The position numbers and the translations under genes are program-made. 64,000 bases of DNA from Davidsoniella eucalypti. Its lineage: Eukaryota; Ascomycota; Sordariomycetes; Microascales; Ceratocystidaceae. The stretch lies in the NCBI GenBank assembly GCA_004009845.1, contig RMBW01000053.1, positions 1-64,000 of the forward strand. The letters run 5' to 3'. Positions 21,420-33,997 of this stretch are shown one piece after another. The number at the start of each line of letters is the position of its first letter. The stretch's first letter is position 1. The notes below the pieces were generated by a model, which saw only the letters and a program-made list of their open reading frames with translations, was not told the origin of the DNA and ran no database searches.

Positions 21420-22290
21420 TTGATTAAAATAGACCCTTGTCCTCTTCTCTCTTTGTCAAGGGGCCTGCGAAAAGCACCTTACATAACTCTAACATACTGG
21501 ACTTGAGAGGCATCCCATTGCAAACTGTGTCTATCTTTATCGTGGCTTGATAGTCGAGGTCGTCCTCAAAATTCGTACGTATTTAAGAACAACTCTTGAT
21601 TGACCCGGCCTACATAGCGATTACATATAGAACAGTACCCAGAAAAAATTATTCAAGGTCGTGCATAAATAAATGCTGGTCACCTTTTAACAGCCCGATT
21701 GCCATGAACCCCGGAGGCATCCGTACCTCACAAATCAATGGCGAAGTTGAGATCTATCAAGAGTAAAGACCAGGATGAATCATTCTGGTGTTCATTGACC
21801 ATGAGATTGTTGATTGAGATATCCCAGTGAAGTAGACTAGCTTTGTAAAGTGACTGATGGCCGTCTAAGTCCTCAAGACATCGAAGTATACCTCCTAGAG
21901 AACTTATCATATATAGTTAAGCACTTGTCATCGACTAAGTGTTCAACTTTGCTGTTCTTATGGTTGATTGCAATGCATTGCTGCCCATTTTCTAAAGTGG
22001 TGATAGTTGGGTTAAATCCAAACTGCTCATCATTCATCTAAACAAATCCGAGGATGATAGATACAAAAGAGAGTCCATCCTTGTTAATATCAAGCTTCTT
22101 GGGTGTAATTGCACCTTCCCATATTTTTATGGGGGCTCCACAGAGGATGAAGCCCAAAGCAAGTCGATATATGTGTTGGGGACAAAACACCTCTCTAACA
22201 TATCTTTCTAGATTATGCCAAGATTTTGAAGCATTGCCAGAGTGCAGATTACTCTTTGATTCTCCAGGTATAAAGATCTGAGCAATGTAC
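21420..22290 (-). pseudogene. FunK1-type fungal protein kinase relic
   Basis: On the minus strand, read from about 22280 down, conserved FunK1 pieces appear in order but in shifting frames. They are REVFCPQHIYRLALGFILCG, DINKDGLSFVSIILGF then a stop where WMNEEQ-like sequence is expected, MNDEQFGFNPTI, the catalytic-loop region ASLLHWDISINNLMVNE (HRD-like replaced by HWD), LLIDLNFAIDL then a stop, and finally FMAIGLLKGDQ...FMHDLE in another frame. At least two frameshifts and several stops make it non-functional. FunK1 genes are multicopy in many fungi and have no well-established role. The relic lies between SVP26 and BUD23, and its outer borders are approximate. Confidence 0.8.
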
Positions 22291-23253
22291 TAGCTATCCT
22301 GTCCTCTGACGATATAGCAAGGCACGTTGTAATCAGAGCTCTAAAGATAGCACAGGAAGTATTGTTATGTCACTGCCGCGATAATATGAGCAGTAAGGAT
22401 GTGCATATAGACATATACGACTACAACTACATATCTATGAGATATGTAGCAACTCAGTGGGGCCCAAAAAATGAAAACATGTGACACAGGCGGAAGAAGG
22501 CAAGTGAAAATAGCCACAGTTATATAGCCCCGAATAAGCAGCACACAGTCTTTAAGTCGTAACCTTATGAGTGATCTAAAGATATTATCTAAATGATAGG
22601 AGTTATACGTCAGTGCAGTGCAGTACGAAGACAACTGAGAATCTATCCCCGTTGAAAAGTTCTGTCAACATCACCCCCTTCATACATAAATATAGGAATA
22701 TTGTACCAATCTACATACGCATTTCATCTTTTTGTGTAAAACCAGTTATATCTATCTTTACCTTTAAACCTCTTTCATCAGAACATTGGATGAAATTGAA
22801 GAACAAGCTATAAATCGCAATAGTTAGCGCCTACTTGCGTTGCATAGTAGAATTTATAAGTGATACATTCTTTCTTGTCATCTAGTTTCCCAAAACGTGC
22901 CATTCTTAATCGTCGCCTTTTTTTATTAGCCTTTAGCCTATATTGTTTAGGGTTATGCTTTGCCTATCTTATGGTACATACCCTTACATCTAAGGGTCTT
23001 GATTAACGGCTACCTTAACCCGGAATAGCGGCGACCCACCAAAAAAATTATAACAGTAAGTGGTTGTTGAAATCGTTATCGATAAAGACCAAAAGCATCT
23101 GCTTGACTTCACCTTCGCCAAATCTTTGGTCAAACCTTCTGAGACTTGTGATATCGAGTACGGCTCTTCTAATCCATAGTTCGATACTACCGTCAAACGT
23201 ACTGATTCGGTATCTTTTCATTTTCATTTTTCTCCGCTACACATCCTTCCATC
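22291..23253. other. Region between FunK1 relic and BUD23
   Basis: This stretch is AT-rich. A minus-strand frame at 22990-23196 could be more degenerate kinase sequence but I cannot support it. The last 200 bp are the BUD23 promoter and leader. Confidence 0.4.
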
Positions 23254-24189
23254 ATGTCCCGGCCCGAGGATTCGCTGTAAGAATAAAATACATCCTCTAC
23301 TTCTCTAGATGAGCAACATCTAGCTCTTCACAAAACCGCAACTAACTTGGAAACCCTACCAAATAGCGCGGCCGACATCCACTATGATGACGTCGAAGCC
23401 CGCAAGTACACCACCAGCTCGCGTATCCAGAACATCCAAGCATCCATGACCCGGCGTGCCCTGGAACTGCTCGATCTAAAGACACCCTCTTTGATTCTCG
23501 ACGTTGGCTGTGGCAGTGGTCTCTCCGGCGAGATCGTCTCCGCCGAAGGCCCCGAGGAAGGTGGACCACATACGTGGATTGGCATGGATCTATCGCCCAG
23601 TATGTTAGACATTGCTCTTCAGCGCGACGTCGAGGGCGATTTACTCCTCGCTGATATCGGCCAAGGCGTACCTTTCCGTGCCGGTAGTTTTGATGCCGCC
23701 ATATCCATCTCTGCTATCCAGTGGCTCTGTGCTGCCGAAAGTAGCGATACGTCGCCCGAAGGCCGCCTGACTCGTTTCTTCAACACCCTATACGCTAGCA
23801 TTCGTCGTGGTGGCCGTGCCGTATGCCAGTTCTACCCGAAGAACGATACCCAACGTTCTATGATTACCCAGGCCGCAGTGCGTGCCGGTTTCGGTGCTGG
23901 TCTCCTAGAGGATGACCCAGGCACCAAGAACGTCAAGCTGTATCTGGTTTTGACTGTTGGCTCGGCGGCTACGCAAACTGTCGGTGGTGATATCACCGGC
24001 ATTGTCAAGGACATGGATGGCGTTCAGGTCTTGGATCCTCGTAAGATTGGCGCAAATAGAAAGAAGGGCGAGATCAAGAAGGGTAGCAAAGCCTGGATAG
24101 TCAAGCGTAAGGACCGCTTGGAGCGGAAAGGCCGTGTTGTTAAAGCTACAACTAAATTCACTGGCCGCACTCGTCGGCCCAAGTTCTAG
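23254..24189 (+). CDS. bud23: 18S rRNA (guanine-N7)-methyltransferase Bud23
   Basis: Exon 1 (23254-23276, 23 nt) and exon 2 (23367-24189) are separated by a 90-bp intron and give 281 aa. The spliced N-terminus MSRPEDSLAADIHYDDVEAR is the expected Bud23 start, whereas the long single frame alone begins with intron-derived residues. SAM-binding motif I is LILDVGCGSGLSGE (about 50-63), followed by an acidic GMDLSPSML motif. The C-terminal WBS_methylT region is Lys/Arg-rich (KGSKAWIVKRKDRLERKGR, ending FTGRTRRPKF). Bud23, stabilised by Trm112, methylates a guanine of 18S rRNA and is needed for 40S biogenesis in the nucleus. No defect is seen. Confidence 0.95.
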
Positions 24190-26330
24190 ACAGCGGCATG
24201 GACTTCATCTCAACGGCATGGTGTCTTTGATGTCCTGTTTTGGTTGAGCAGAGCAGTAATGTTCCCTTGCTCTCTGTTAACATCGGTAGTACCTCCATTT
24301 GATGATGCCTCTTACTATCTGGGTTCTTTGTTGTCTTTTTTCTTTTTTTCTTTTTGTTCAACGGTGTTTCGGGTACACAAAAGTTCCTTATCGAGAAATT
24401 CACCACTGTGAAACTCTCAAACTTCGTGCTGTACGGCTGTTCTTTCTCGTACCTTATGTACTTCATTTTCATGTTTTGGATGTATTTGTTGGTTTCTTTA
24501 TGCCCTTTTTCATTATTTTTAACGCTACTTACGAATATGCCTTGTAAAATTTTATTTATTTCTCTCTTTACTAGTGTCTATCTAAATGTTCAATTCTACG
24601 ACCTGTCACGATCATTACAGATAGATCACGACTTAGTCAACAAATTGTGGTTGGTGTAGGTAAGTTTTTGAATGGAAGTATTTATTGAAAGTAAGAAATA
24701 TAGATATATATATATTTCTCAATCCCACCAAGCCCCACCAACGATACAAATCCATAAAAACGAGGCCATTTCTTGGTGCTGATATGTAAGCCATGTTCTT
24801 CTTTTCCACCATGAAGTATCGATAACCATAAACCAGATGAAATGGCAAGACAGAAAGTCATCATAGATAATGGATGGGAGGATAAACAAAATACCCACTA
24901 CAGAAAGAAAATACAGCGAAAGAGATGAAGTTAAAGGGAGCCCTCAAACCTAACTAAAGTAATGCTATGAACCGTAATCAAGATAAATAGCCAACACTAA
25001 ACAGAAACATAACGGAGGAGGGGCCCATTGATTCGCCCTGGCTCATTTAATAATTAGACAGATATTAAGACATGATGATGCGACCAAAGAAAAAAATTGA
25101 AACAACAGGATGCAGCAGCAGTACAAAGTACTAGTATAGTAAGCAGTCTAAAGAGACAAAACATAACGCCGGATGAATGATGTTGTTTCTCGTGAGAGAT
25201 TTAGAACAAAAGAAGTCTGAAAGATCTGAATATAGCACCTACAAAGCGCAAGGCAAAACGAAAGTCAAAATGGAAGACATCGAGTGAGAAACAAGAGCGG
25301 ACAGATATAAGAAAGAGAGAGAGAGAGAGATGGAAAAATAATGGAAAAATAAAGAAAGAAATGATACCCAGAATAGAGATCCAAAGTTTCTTCGTGCCTA
25401 TAGCAACAAGCGAGCGCCCTAACGCCGGTAGAACAACAGCAACCACCTCAACTAAATCGATAGACAAAGGCAGTATCAGTACCACATATTTGAAGCAGAG
25501 CTTTCTATAACAAAGCGCCGTGCATCTAATAACTAGTGGCCCTCTAAAAGGATATCTCATCCGTAAGCAAATGAACAAAGGAAAAACGAATATCCCCAAG
25601 GCAGACACGGCAAACAGAAATGGAAGGGCCAGATATAAGCAGAATCCAGTAAGAAAGATACAACAGTGCTTTTTGAAGAGAATTTCGGATAGACAAAGGA
25701 AAGATGTTTGGGAGGGAGACAAATAAAGAAATGAGAAGAAGGGTAAGAAAAGCGAAATGTGTGACTTAGCAGACTGACAAAGGAAATCGAGTGGGATATG
25801 GATGGAAAGAGGAAGAAGGGTAGAAGAAAAAGAAGTAGGGGGAAAAAAGGTGTATGAAAAAAAAGGTGTTGTCGAAGAGGCCATAACGAAACAAGAGAAA
25901 AGGACCAAAAAATAATGCGACTGCTAATCACAAACCCCAAGAGAAAAATATTCACGCAAAGCGCCCCGATCCCCAGCAAACAACGATTGACTGAATACAT
26001 AGATATCTCATAATCGTAATAAGAGAACAGAAACAACCAACGCCATGGTGAAAAGAGCCCCCCCTGGTGGTTGTACAACCATGCTGAACATGACGAAAGC
26101 AAAAATCAAAACCCTGCTACCGTAAATGAGGAAGAAAAATGGTAAGATATCCGGCTGGATGGTCATAAGAGAGCGAAAAATCGAAAGAACGGCGCAGCGG
26201 TAGTTTCGAATGATAAGACATCCATCGTCATAGTTCATTGTGATACGTAAGAAAAAGCACGCGCTATTTTAATTTACTGTGCAAGAAAGAAAAAAATGTT
26301 AGCAAGTTTTGTTCAACACGGCGACAGGCG
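24190..26330. other. Intergenic, with a long purine-rich plus strand
   Basis: BUD23 and the RRM gene converge here. The first 500 bp are probably the BUD23 3' UTR. From about 24,900 to 26,330 the plus strand is strongly purine-rich, including (AG)n at 25314-25330. The minus strand, which is the RRM gene's sense strand, is therefore C/T-rich and holds long but protein-like-poor frames (25201-25908, 25557-26102) made of F, L, S and P. I read this as 3' UTR or spacer, not as a gene. Confidence 0.5.
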
Positions 26331-27669
26331 TTATGGGCGGGCTTCACCACGACGTACCTGGGGAGGAACAGCGGGGTTGGCACCGTTCATAGGACCGTTT
26401 GAGCCTCCATTAGGGGGCATAGGACCGCCAACACCGGCGCCACCAGGGCCGCCTAAGTGAGGACCGCCGTATGGGGGACCGCCCATGTAGTGGGGAGGGG
26501 GAGGGGCAGGACGGTAGGGGGTACCAACGCCGGAGTTGTTCTGGGAACGGCCCCAGCTCAGACGAACACGGGAGTTACCAATGGGGTATCCCTGCATCTG
26601 GTTGATGGCCATCTCGGCAGCGTGGCGGTGAACAAACTGAACGAAGCCGCAGCCCTTGCCGGGAGGGATCTTGACGTAGGTGATTTCTCCGAAGCCCTGG
26701 AAGAACGAGCGGAGCTCATCTTCGGTGACGTATCCGCTAAGTCCACCAACGAAGACGGTGGTGTTGTTGGGGTCGGTGAACTGGTTCATCTGGTTGCCGG
26801 GGCTGTAGTTGCCGTAGGGACCGGCATTACCGAATGGCATAGACCAGCCCATCTGAGACTGAGGACCACCGCCCATCATGGGGCCAGGCTGGTTAGGCAT
26901 ATTATGGTGGCCGAAACCGTGGGAGCGGTTCTTGGGAGTAGCAGTGGAGATACGCATGGGACGGTTGCCGCAGTAAACGCCCTGCATCTCAACCAGAGCA
27001 CGCTGCTGGTCGTTTTCGTCCGAGAAACGGACAAAGCCGTAGCCGCGGCTCTGGCCGCTCATGGCATCAGTCATGATCTTGGCGGACTTGCACGAGGGAA
27101 AACGGGCCTGGAAAAGAGAGACCAGGACGTACTCGTTGACCTCCGGGCCGAGATCACCGACAAAAATGGAGAACTCGGGACCGCGGTCATCGCGGCGGTC
27201 AACAAGACCACCGCCGGAAGCCCAGTTGAGCTTGAAGACCCGGGACGAGTTAGGGACAGGGGTACCGTTAAGACCCAGCGCCTTGTTTGCAGCCTCGGGA
27301 CCATTAAACTCAACGAAGCAATAGCCAGCGCTGTTGAAATTAGAGTCGTTAGTACTAGGTTTACCTTTGCGAGATATCCGGCAAGTCTCTATATATATAC
27401 ATACCCAGAAGACTTGTCACGAATGACCTTGACCTGGACGGCCTCACCAGCGGAGCTCATCCAGACACCCTTGATGAAGTTCTCATCCATCCAGGGCTCA
27501 AGCTCACCCATCCTATTCACGAGTTAGCTGTGTACGAGGAGTCGGATAGATGATGCACGGGAGATAAGGGTATATACCAGAGGGTACTCTTGGCGGGCTG
27601 CTCAGCAGAACCACCCATGGGGGGGATCTCCGAGGGGGAGCCAGTAGGAGCAGGGTTAGGGAAGCTCAT
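26331..27669 (-). CDS. Three-RRM RNA-binding protein, Nam8/Ngr1/Csx1 group
   Basis: Three exons (27669-27578, 27512-27405, 27330-26331) with introns of 65 and 74 bp encode 399 aa. RRM1 starts TLWMGELEPWMDE (RNP2-like) with GYCFVEF as RNP1 (about 29-107). RRM2 has FSIFVGDLGPEV and GYGFVRF (about 120-200). RRM3 has TVFVGGLSGYVTEDEL and GCGFVQF (about 255-330). A Met/Gly/Pro/Gln-rich linker separates RRM2 and RRM3, and the C-tail is Pro/Gly-rich, ending RRGEARP. This order and linker match yeast Ngr1/Nam8 and S. pombe Csx1, which act in mRNA stability and stress response or in splicing. Which of these jobs applies here cannot be told. The intron donors GTATAT and GTATGT are less canonical but restore STLWMGEL and KSSGAGYCF. 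Confidence 0.9.
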
Positions 27670-30600
27670 TTTGATAAGAACTGCAAACAAATGTTAATAT
27701 ATGAGTATGTAGTTTCCAGCGAATTGATTGTTATATGTACGTTATGAAATCCGAGAACACCGATAAGCAAAAAGATAAAGCAGTAACCTATACAGGCAGG
27801 TTGTTAGTAATGATTACAGCTAATCACATAATAGCAAGTGCGTAGTGTGTCGAACTAGACAATCGAATCCAAAATAAGAGTGAGGTGTGCCGTCAGACAG
27901 TGTTATTGGTACGACGTTAGGATACACAGGGGTGGGCTAGAAGCAACCAAGAGGATATCAAGCTGCGCATCAACTAGATCGAGCCAATTGAAATGCTCGT
28001 GGTTATATGATGACATAGACGGGGGTAGGAAGTATATATTATGTCAATAGTCATTAGAATAATGTAGTTGACTTCACAACATTGACAGAATAGGGCTTTT
28101 GCAGAAGTGTACAGGCTACGCTTTGGCCACGATGGTGGCATGTCAACAGACGAAGGTAGCGATCATGGATCCAGCGAACCGGTAGCGTATGACAAGACGA
28201 GACGAGACGATGGTCAAGTTGATTTAGCATGACACTACAGCAGCATAAAGCGATGATGCTGATAGAGCGCAGACCGGGAGCAAGGGTAATGTAATTGATG
28301 ATTTATGGAGGGGTAGCTTTCGAGGTGTGTGGATGGATCGGCAAAGTGGGTGGGAAGCACATTGAGAATGGAATAGAGAATAGAGCGGGGGGTCGAAAAT
28401 TTTGGATGGTATAGCATAGCAGAAGAGTATATCGAACTGATGACGAGAGGCCTGGTAGATCATTGCGACAGACAAGCAGCAAGCAGTAGGCCAATGGCGG
28501 CGGCATACGGATAGAGATACGATGTCAATTAGCGAGCAGGTTGAAGCGTATGTGCGCAAGGTAGATCGGCCGAAATCGTGCTTTATGTCTGATGACTCCA
28601 TCATCATCACGGCGGTGGAATGTTGGGGAATGATGCGATCGTGAAGAGGGCAAAGAAAAATAGAGGCGTGTAGCGACAACAGTGTGTACGGCAATGCTAT
28701 GCTTGCTGGCATTGTCGGCTAGACACCAGGCAGGTCGAGTCGAAGAAGCAGAAATAAAAACAACTCACTTTTAAGCAAAGGAAGAAACGCAAAGTTAATT
28801 AGCGAAACACGAAACCACCGACAAAAGTTTGCGATCAATAAAGAAATGTGAAAAAAGATGCGTGCGAAGAGGAGAAAAAAGTTGGCAAAATCGCTGAAGA
28901 TATAGCTAGAAAAGAGAAAAAGAAAAAGAGGATGAGAAGGAAGAGTTTGTTTGCCAAAACTGAATTCGAAAGGCCAGGACGAGAACCAAGAATTTGGGGC
29001 GTTTGCGTGGTGGATTTTAGTATCTTAGCGGTGCTAGACGTACTAGGCGTACTAAATAGTACACTAAATAGTGCTAGATGGCGTTAAATACCACAAGTAG
29101 CGTCACAAAAATGACAGGTGCCCCAATTCTGATTCTGAAATAGTGTGTTTGTGGGCTAATGGGCTAGCTCGCAGTGGCCATAGTTATTAATAAAGTCTGT
29201 GGGCTGAGGAGCTGGATTTTGGTTTGATTTGACTGGATAAAATTTTCTTCTTTTTTTCTTCTTTTTCGCTTTTTCCCCATTTTTATTTTGGCGAATGCGC
29301 GACACAGGCCACCATTAATAAATCACAATCTATGAAAATATTTTTTTTCTGTTTCCAAAATAAAAACCATCTAAAAATCAGTACTAACTACAACCATACC
29401 ACTGCTAGACGTGCTACAGTCATCTTCATCATCATATACTACTGCAAATACATGTACTTGACCGTTTACTGCCACGGCATCCAAAGCCACAGCCGCAATA
29501 GGAATAATGGGATTTGCTAGTCGACAGGAATGCTGAAAGCGAGCTGGAAAATAAGGCCAGACCTTGATAATGCAAGCAAACGACAGAGAGAAGAGACCAG
29601 CTTCCGGCCATGGGTGGGCTTGAGACATGCAACGGGACAAAGGTAACAAGGAATACAGATAAATAGAACGTACATATACATAGTAGTTAGTTAGAGATAT
29701 GCAGATACATACGTACTATAGACACGGCTACATATAGATCTGTAAACACACATCTCCATGCTATCTGTTTCTTACATCAAACAGTCACAGGCGGCCGACC
29801 GCAGATAAGCCGCTGCAGAAACAAGGTTCAGGCAACAAAGCAACAATCCAGTCAATCACCCGGCAAATCAAAACAAGACACGCAGAGTATAGCGAAATAG
29901 AAGACAGAAGCAAGTAAACCCAAGAAGCGCATTGAGAATACCACTACAGGTAAACGAGCAAGCATCATTACATTAGAAGCCCACTAGGCCTGGAGATCCC
30001 TCTAGAGAGGTTTAGTAATACTGATACAACTGTTGCCATGCACGTCTAGGTGGCATGGTTACTCATCATCGCTGCCTTCCGAGAGAGAGAAAGCAGGGTC
30101 GATGAAAAAGGCTGATCTGGCCACCTGTAGCGTCTATCAGTCTGTGGTACCTTTAAACAACACATATCAGCATAGTTTAGCTGGCGTCACCTTGGTTGTG
30201 TCTTATTCGTCCACACCAAAGGAATGGCAGCAGGTACGCTTCGCAGCTCTTCTAGTCACGCATAATTCGTTCTACCATCTGTAAATATCTGTAGGTCGAT
30301 TTTACGCGAGTTCCAAGCAGAGGCCACAGGGTCTTCATCTTCAACAAGACGATTTCAAAGACAGCCTTAGAAGATATCAATCACTAAACAAAATGGAATA
30401 TAGACGGCTAGTTACCATGGGTAGCTTGCAATAAATGAAGCACGCCACACAAGATTGGAAAATAAAAATAAAAATAAATATCCGTGCCTCATATTGTCAC
30501 TACGCCTTGCAGAGCGCTTTCAAGATTATCGTCGGCAAGGGCCATTTCGGTACAAGGTGTTCCCACCATATTATGCTGTGGCTATCTTGTACCCCGTGCA

Positions 30601-32391
30601 AGCACTGTATGACTCTCAGTCCCGATGTTGCAGGGTGAAGTCGCAGGGAAAAGCGAAGGACAGACAAGTTCAGTTTGATTCTCTGTCTTTCTCTCACTCT
30701 CTCTCTATACTTTAACCATGCAATTGGCCAAGCCTCTCTATCTTGTTCTTCTCCTCCTCCTCTTCACACACAACTACAAACTGCGCTCCGCTTTAAAGCG
30801 ACCTCAGCGCCGCAATCCAAAAGTAGCAGGAACTATTCTCGTTCTCACGTCCCGTTTTCACGGCCGCCCATCATCAAGCAGGGATTACCATCTATCACAA
30901 TATCGTAGCAGATCCATCGCTTGAATGGTCAGGGCCTCGCATGCATCCCAGTCGACTCAGTCAATGAAGAGAATGCCTGCTTCCTTCCTTCCTATCGCTC
31001 GCTGCTACTTAGTAAGTACATACATAGATAGTAGTTATGTTATGATAGTTTTTGTGAGACGAGAAGACTCAGATCCATGTTCCCCATAATATTTTTTTCC
31101 TTCTTTTTTTTCTTTCTGGTGAACGAGATGAGATAGACACACACAGAATCGTAGAGAATAGGTTAGTAGAAATTTCTGAGTTGACTTACTTGGGCCTATT
31201 CTCCGCGGGCTAGCTCTTGTTTTCTTCCCTTTTAGTGCCTGGTGCCGATCACAATATTTCCCCTCAAAATTCACTCACTATTTTCTTTGAAAGTTGCCTA
31301 CTTATATACATCAATTCTGCCTATGGAGGAGACAAGAAATATGTTCAATTAAGTTACATGTTATCAAATGCAATATATCTTATTGCTTGTCACGTGTAGA
31401 ATATAATGGGTGTGAGTAGAAAGCCATGTCGAAAATCCCACGTTGACTAGCAAACTCTCTGTCTGTTTGTCGGACCAAGTAGTACATCAGTAGCTTGACA
31501 CAACACAAAGCTAATCTTGGAATTCAACTCATGCCACCTACAACTAAAGCTTATTAAGTGTAACGGTGCCAATCCTCCCCCAAGCTTCATCTTGACTGAG
31601 GCCAAGATATCATTATTCTCCTCAGATCAGAACAAATATGGCATTTTACTAGTCCTTCATACAATCTCAACAGCAATCAATTAACGATCAAACTAATGCT
31701 ACAAAAAGGAAAGAAAAAACCTTAATTATAAAGGTAAACCAAGCTCTTTCTCTCGATTACCATGTGCTAAAGTAGCTCCAAAATATCGACAATGCAACTC
31801 TAGGCCAGCCCTAGTCGCGCTCGTCTGAGTCCAGGGTTAAATACCCTATTCTGCCACCATTCACGTGCTCAGTTTTAGCTGTTTAGCTATGTTGCGTCAC
31901 TTTGCCTCTAGGCTGCCAAAGATAGAAGGAGGGGCTCTGTCTTGCTTTCTCAACAGTAGAAGCTAACGAGAGCAACAACAAGCTCTGTTTATTTATGAGG
32001 ATATATACTCAATACAGTTCAACACTGACCAGTCTCAGCTCCGTTTCCATTACTTATGTAGGTCTAGACTTTGGGCCGCAATAGTAGCAGACTTTGCAAT
32101 TGGTTTTAAGCCTTAGTCTATTACTTCATCTGCTCCTTATCACCAATTTGGTAGCTTTTTTTTTCGTTCATCGGCCTTCAATTGCTTGCTGTACAACTCC
32201 ACCCTCCCCGACTATTCGATTTATCTATATTTAACAACAATCTCGACCTGACATCTCATATTCGCAAACCAGTCAGCAACGCAAAGTGCCCTCGCCAACT
32301 AGTGTGCCCATACGCCCCGGATTTCAAGCTCTACCAGCAAACCAATACATACGATCCTGTCCATATCCCTACTCCATAATCAACCTTGACC
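27670..32391. other. 4.7-kb intergenic region between RRM gene and UBX gene
   Basis: These are divergent promoters, since both neighbours point away. No conserved coding sequence was found. Items seen are a cluster of CTAGACGTACTAGGCGTACTA and ACTAAATAGT repeats at 29033-29080, a C/T-rich tract at 30676-30713 followed by an ATG and a 68-codon frame of doubtful value (30718-30924), and T-rich leader sequence before 32392. I saw no tRNA or other RNA gene. Confidence 0.45.
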
Positions 32392-33997
32392 ATGGAGGAT
32401 GCTGTACAATTCGCAGAGATTACTGGCGCCTCGCCTACAGTAGCTGAAGGCTACCTACGGATGGCCGAGGGAAACCTTGAATCTGCTGTGCAGCTCTTCT
32501 TCGAAAATCCAGAGCTACAGCACAGCTTCGGAGCAGCCGCTAGCTCTACTTCTGCTAGTCGTAGCCGCCCTCGGCCAACCCATCGCGAAGACGAAAATGG
32601 CGTCATTCAGATCGACGATAGCGACGACGATTTCATGGATGACTATAACGAGGATGACGACGATGAAGATTCAAACTCTGGGGCTAATGAAGCTGCCCGG
32701 ATAGCAGCGGCGGCACAAGCAGCGGAAGATGCAGCTATGGCATCAAGGTTACAAGAGGAATTATATGCTGAAAACCGTGGTGGAGCTGGTGACGATGTTC
32801 GTGCACCCATTGCTCAACGTACTGAAACTCTTGTCGGTGGATGGAATGGTTATGACCAAGATGCTGGAGATATGGATTTCCTAGCAGAAATGGAACGGAG
32901 ACGGCGTGCTAGAGAAGGTAAGCATTTCTCTTCAACCGTCGTTTTTTCACTCCCGACTAATCAATATTTCAGCTGCGACATCTACAGCGCTTAACCGATC
33001 GATCTGGGATAATAACGCCAACGCATCTTCTACTCACGACCCTGTATCCGGACAGGAAAACTCGCGATCACAACGTCTAGCTCAATTATTTCGTCCACCG
33101 TTTGACCTCATGGCTAGGCTAAGCTGGGAAGACGCGAGAGACGAAGGCAAAGAAAAGCAGAAGTGGGTCATTGTGAACCTACAAGACATGAATAACTTTC
33201 AGTGCCAGGCCTTGAATCGTGATATATGGCGGGATAGTGCTGTCAAGGAGCTTGTCAAGGAGCACTTCATCTTTCTCCAATACTCCAAGGATGATATTGC
33301 TGCCGAGCAGTATATCACATTCTACTTCCCGAGTCAACAGCATGAAAACCCAGATATATATCCCCATGTCTCTATTATCGACCCTCGCACTGGTGAGCAG
33401 GTGAAAGTATGGAGTGGATCTCCATTCATCACCGCAACTGAGTTTTGTAATCAACTGGTTGAATTCTTGGATCGCTATAGCCTGTCCGCTAACAGCAAAA
33501 ACCCAGTTGCCAAGGTCGCAAACAAGACAACGGCTCCAAACTTTGACCGCATGACCGAGGAAGAAATGCTGGAATTGGCTTTGAGAAATAGTCTTGCCCA
33601 AGGTCAGACTGAGGGAGGCTCTTCATCTACCCCCGGAATTATTGATCCCGACGCCCTCACCAAGGCCCCATCCCCAGAGCCAGAATCTGCGCACACATCG
33701 GTGTTTCGCAAAATTGCGTCTGATAAGCCACATACAGAGCCTGAGAATGGTCCTTCTACGGTCACTCGTATACAGTTCCGTCATGCCAATGGCCGTGTTA
33801 TCCGCAAGTTTAATGTCGATGATCCGGTCGAGCGGATATACGAATGGCTCAAGTCTGAGCCTCTAGAGGGCAAAGAGGCGGACGAGGAGTTCGAGCTCAA
33901 GCGTATGCCACAAGGCCAAGACTTAATTGAATCTCTCGACCAAACAATCGTTGAAGCAGGTCTAAAACAGGGAACTGTAATGATTGAGTATATATAG
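32392..33997 (+). CDS. ubx5: UBA-UAS-UIM-UBX protein, Ubx5/UBXN7-like Cdc48 adaptor
   Basis: Exons 32392-32917 and 32973-33997 (55-bp intron) encode 516 aa. Residues 1-45 form a UBA-like domain (FAEITGASPTVAEGYLRMAEGNLESAVQLFF). An acidic stretch DSDDDFMDDYNEDDDDED follows, then a UAS thioredoxin-like domain from about 210 (LFRPPFDLM, WVIVNLQDMNNFQCQALNRD) to about 345. At about 365-385 MTEEEMLELALRNSLAQ is a ubiquitin-interacting motif. The UBX domain fills the C-terminus (about 436-516), with RIQFRHANGRVIRKF and GTVMIEYI. This order is that of yeast Ubx5 and human UBXN7, which link Cdc48/p97 to ubiquitylated substrates and neddylated cullin ligases. The start is the only ATG that fits the UBA domain. 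It is co-directional with the kinase and ECM29. Confidence 0.9.

Noticed and set aside
25201..26102. Long minus-strand frames (235 and 181 codons) rich in F, L, S
   Set aside because: They sit in a purine/pyrimidine-asymmetric tract where stop codons are rare in several frames at once. The translation is low complexity without domain motifs.
26457..27527. 356-codon plus-strand frame opposite the RRM gene
   Set aside because: It is antisense to conserved RRM exons and spans both introns' positions. It is open only because of the codon bias of the real gene, and its product has no family features.
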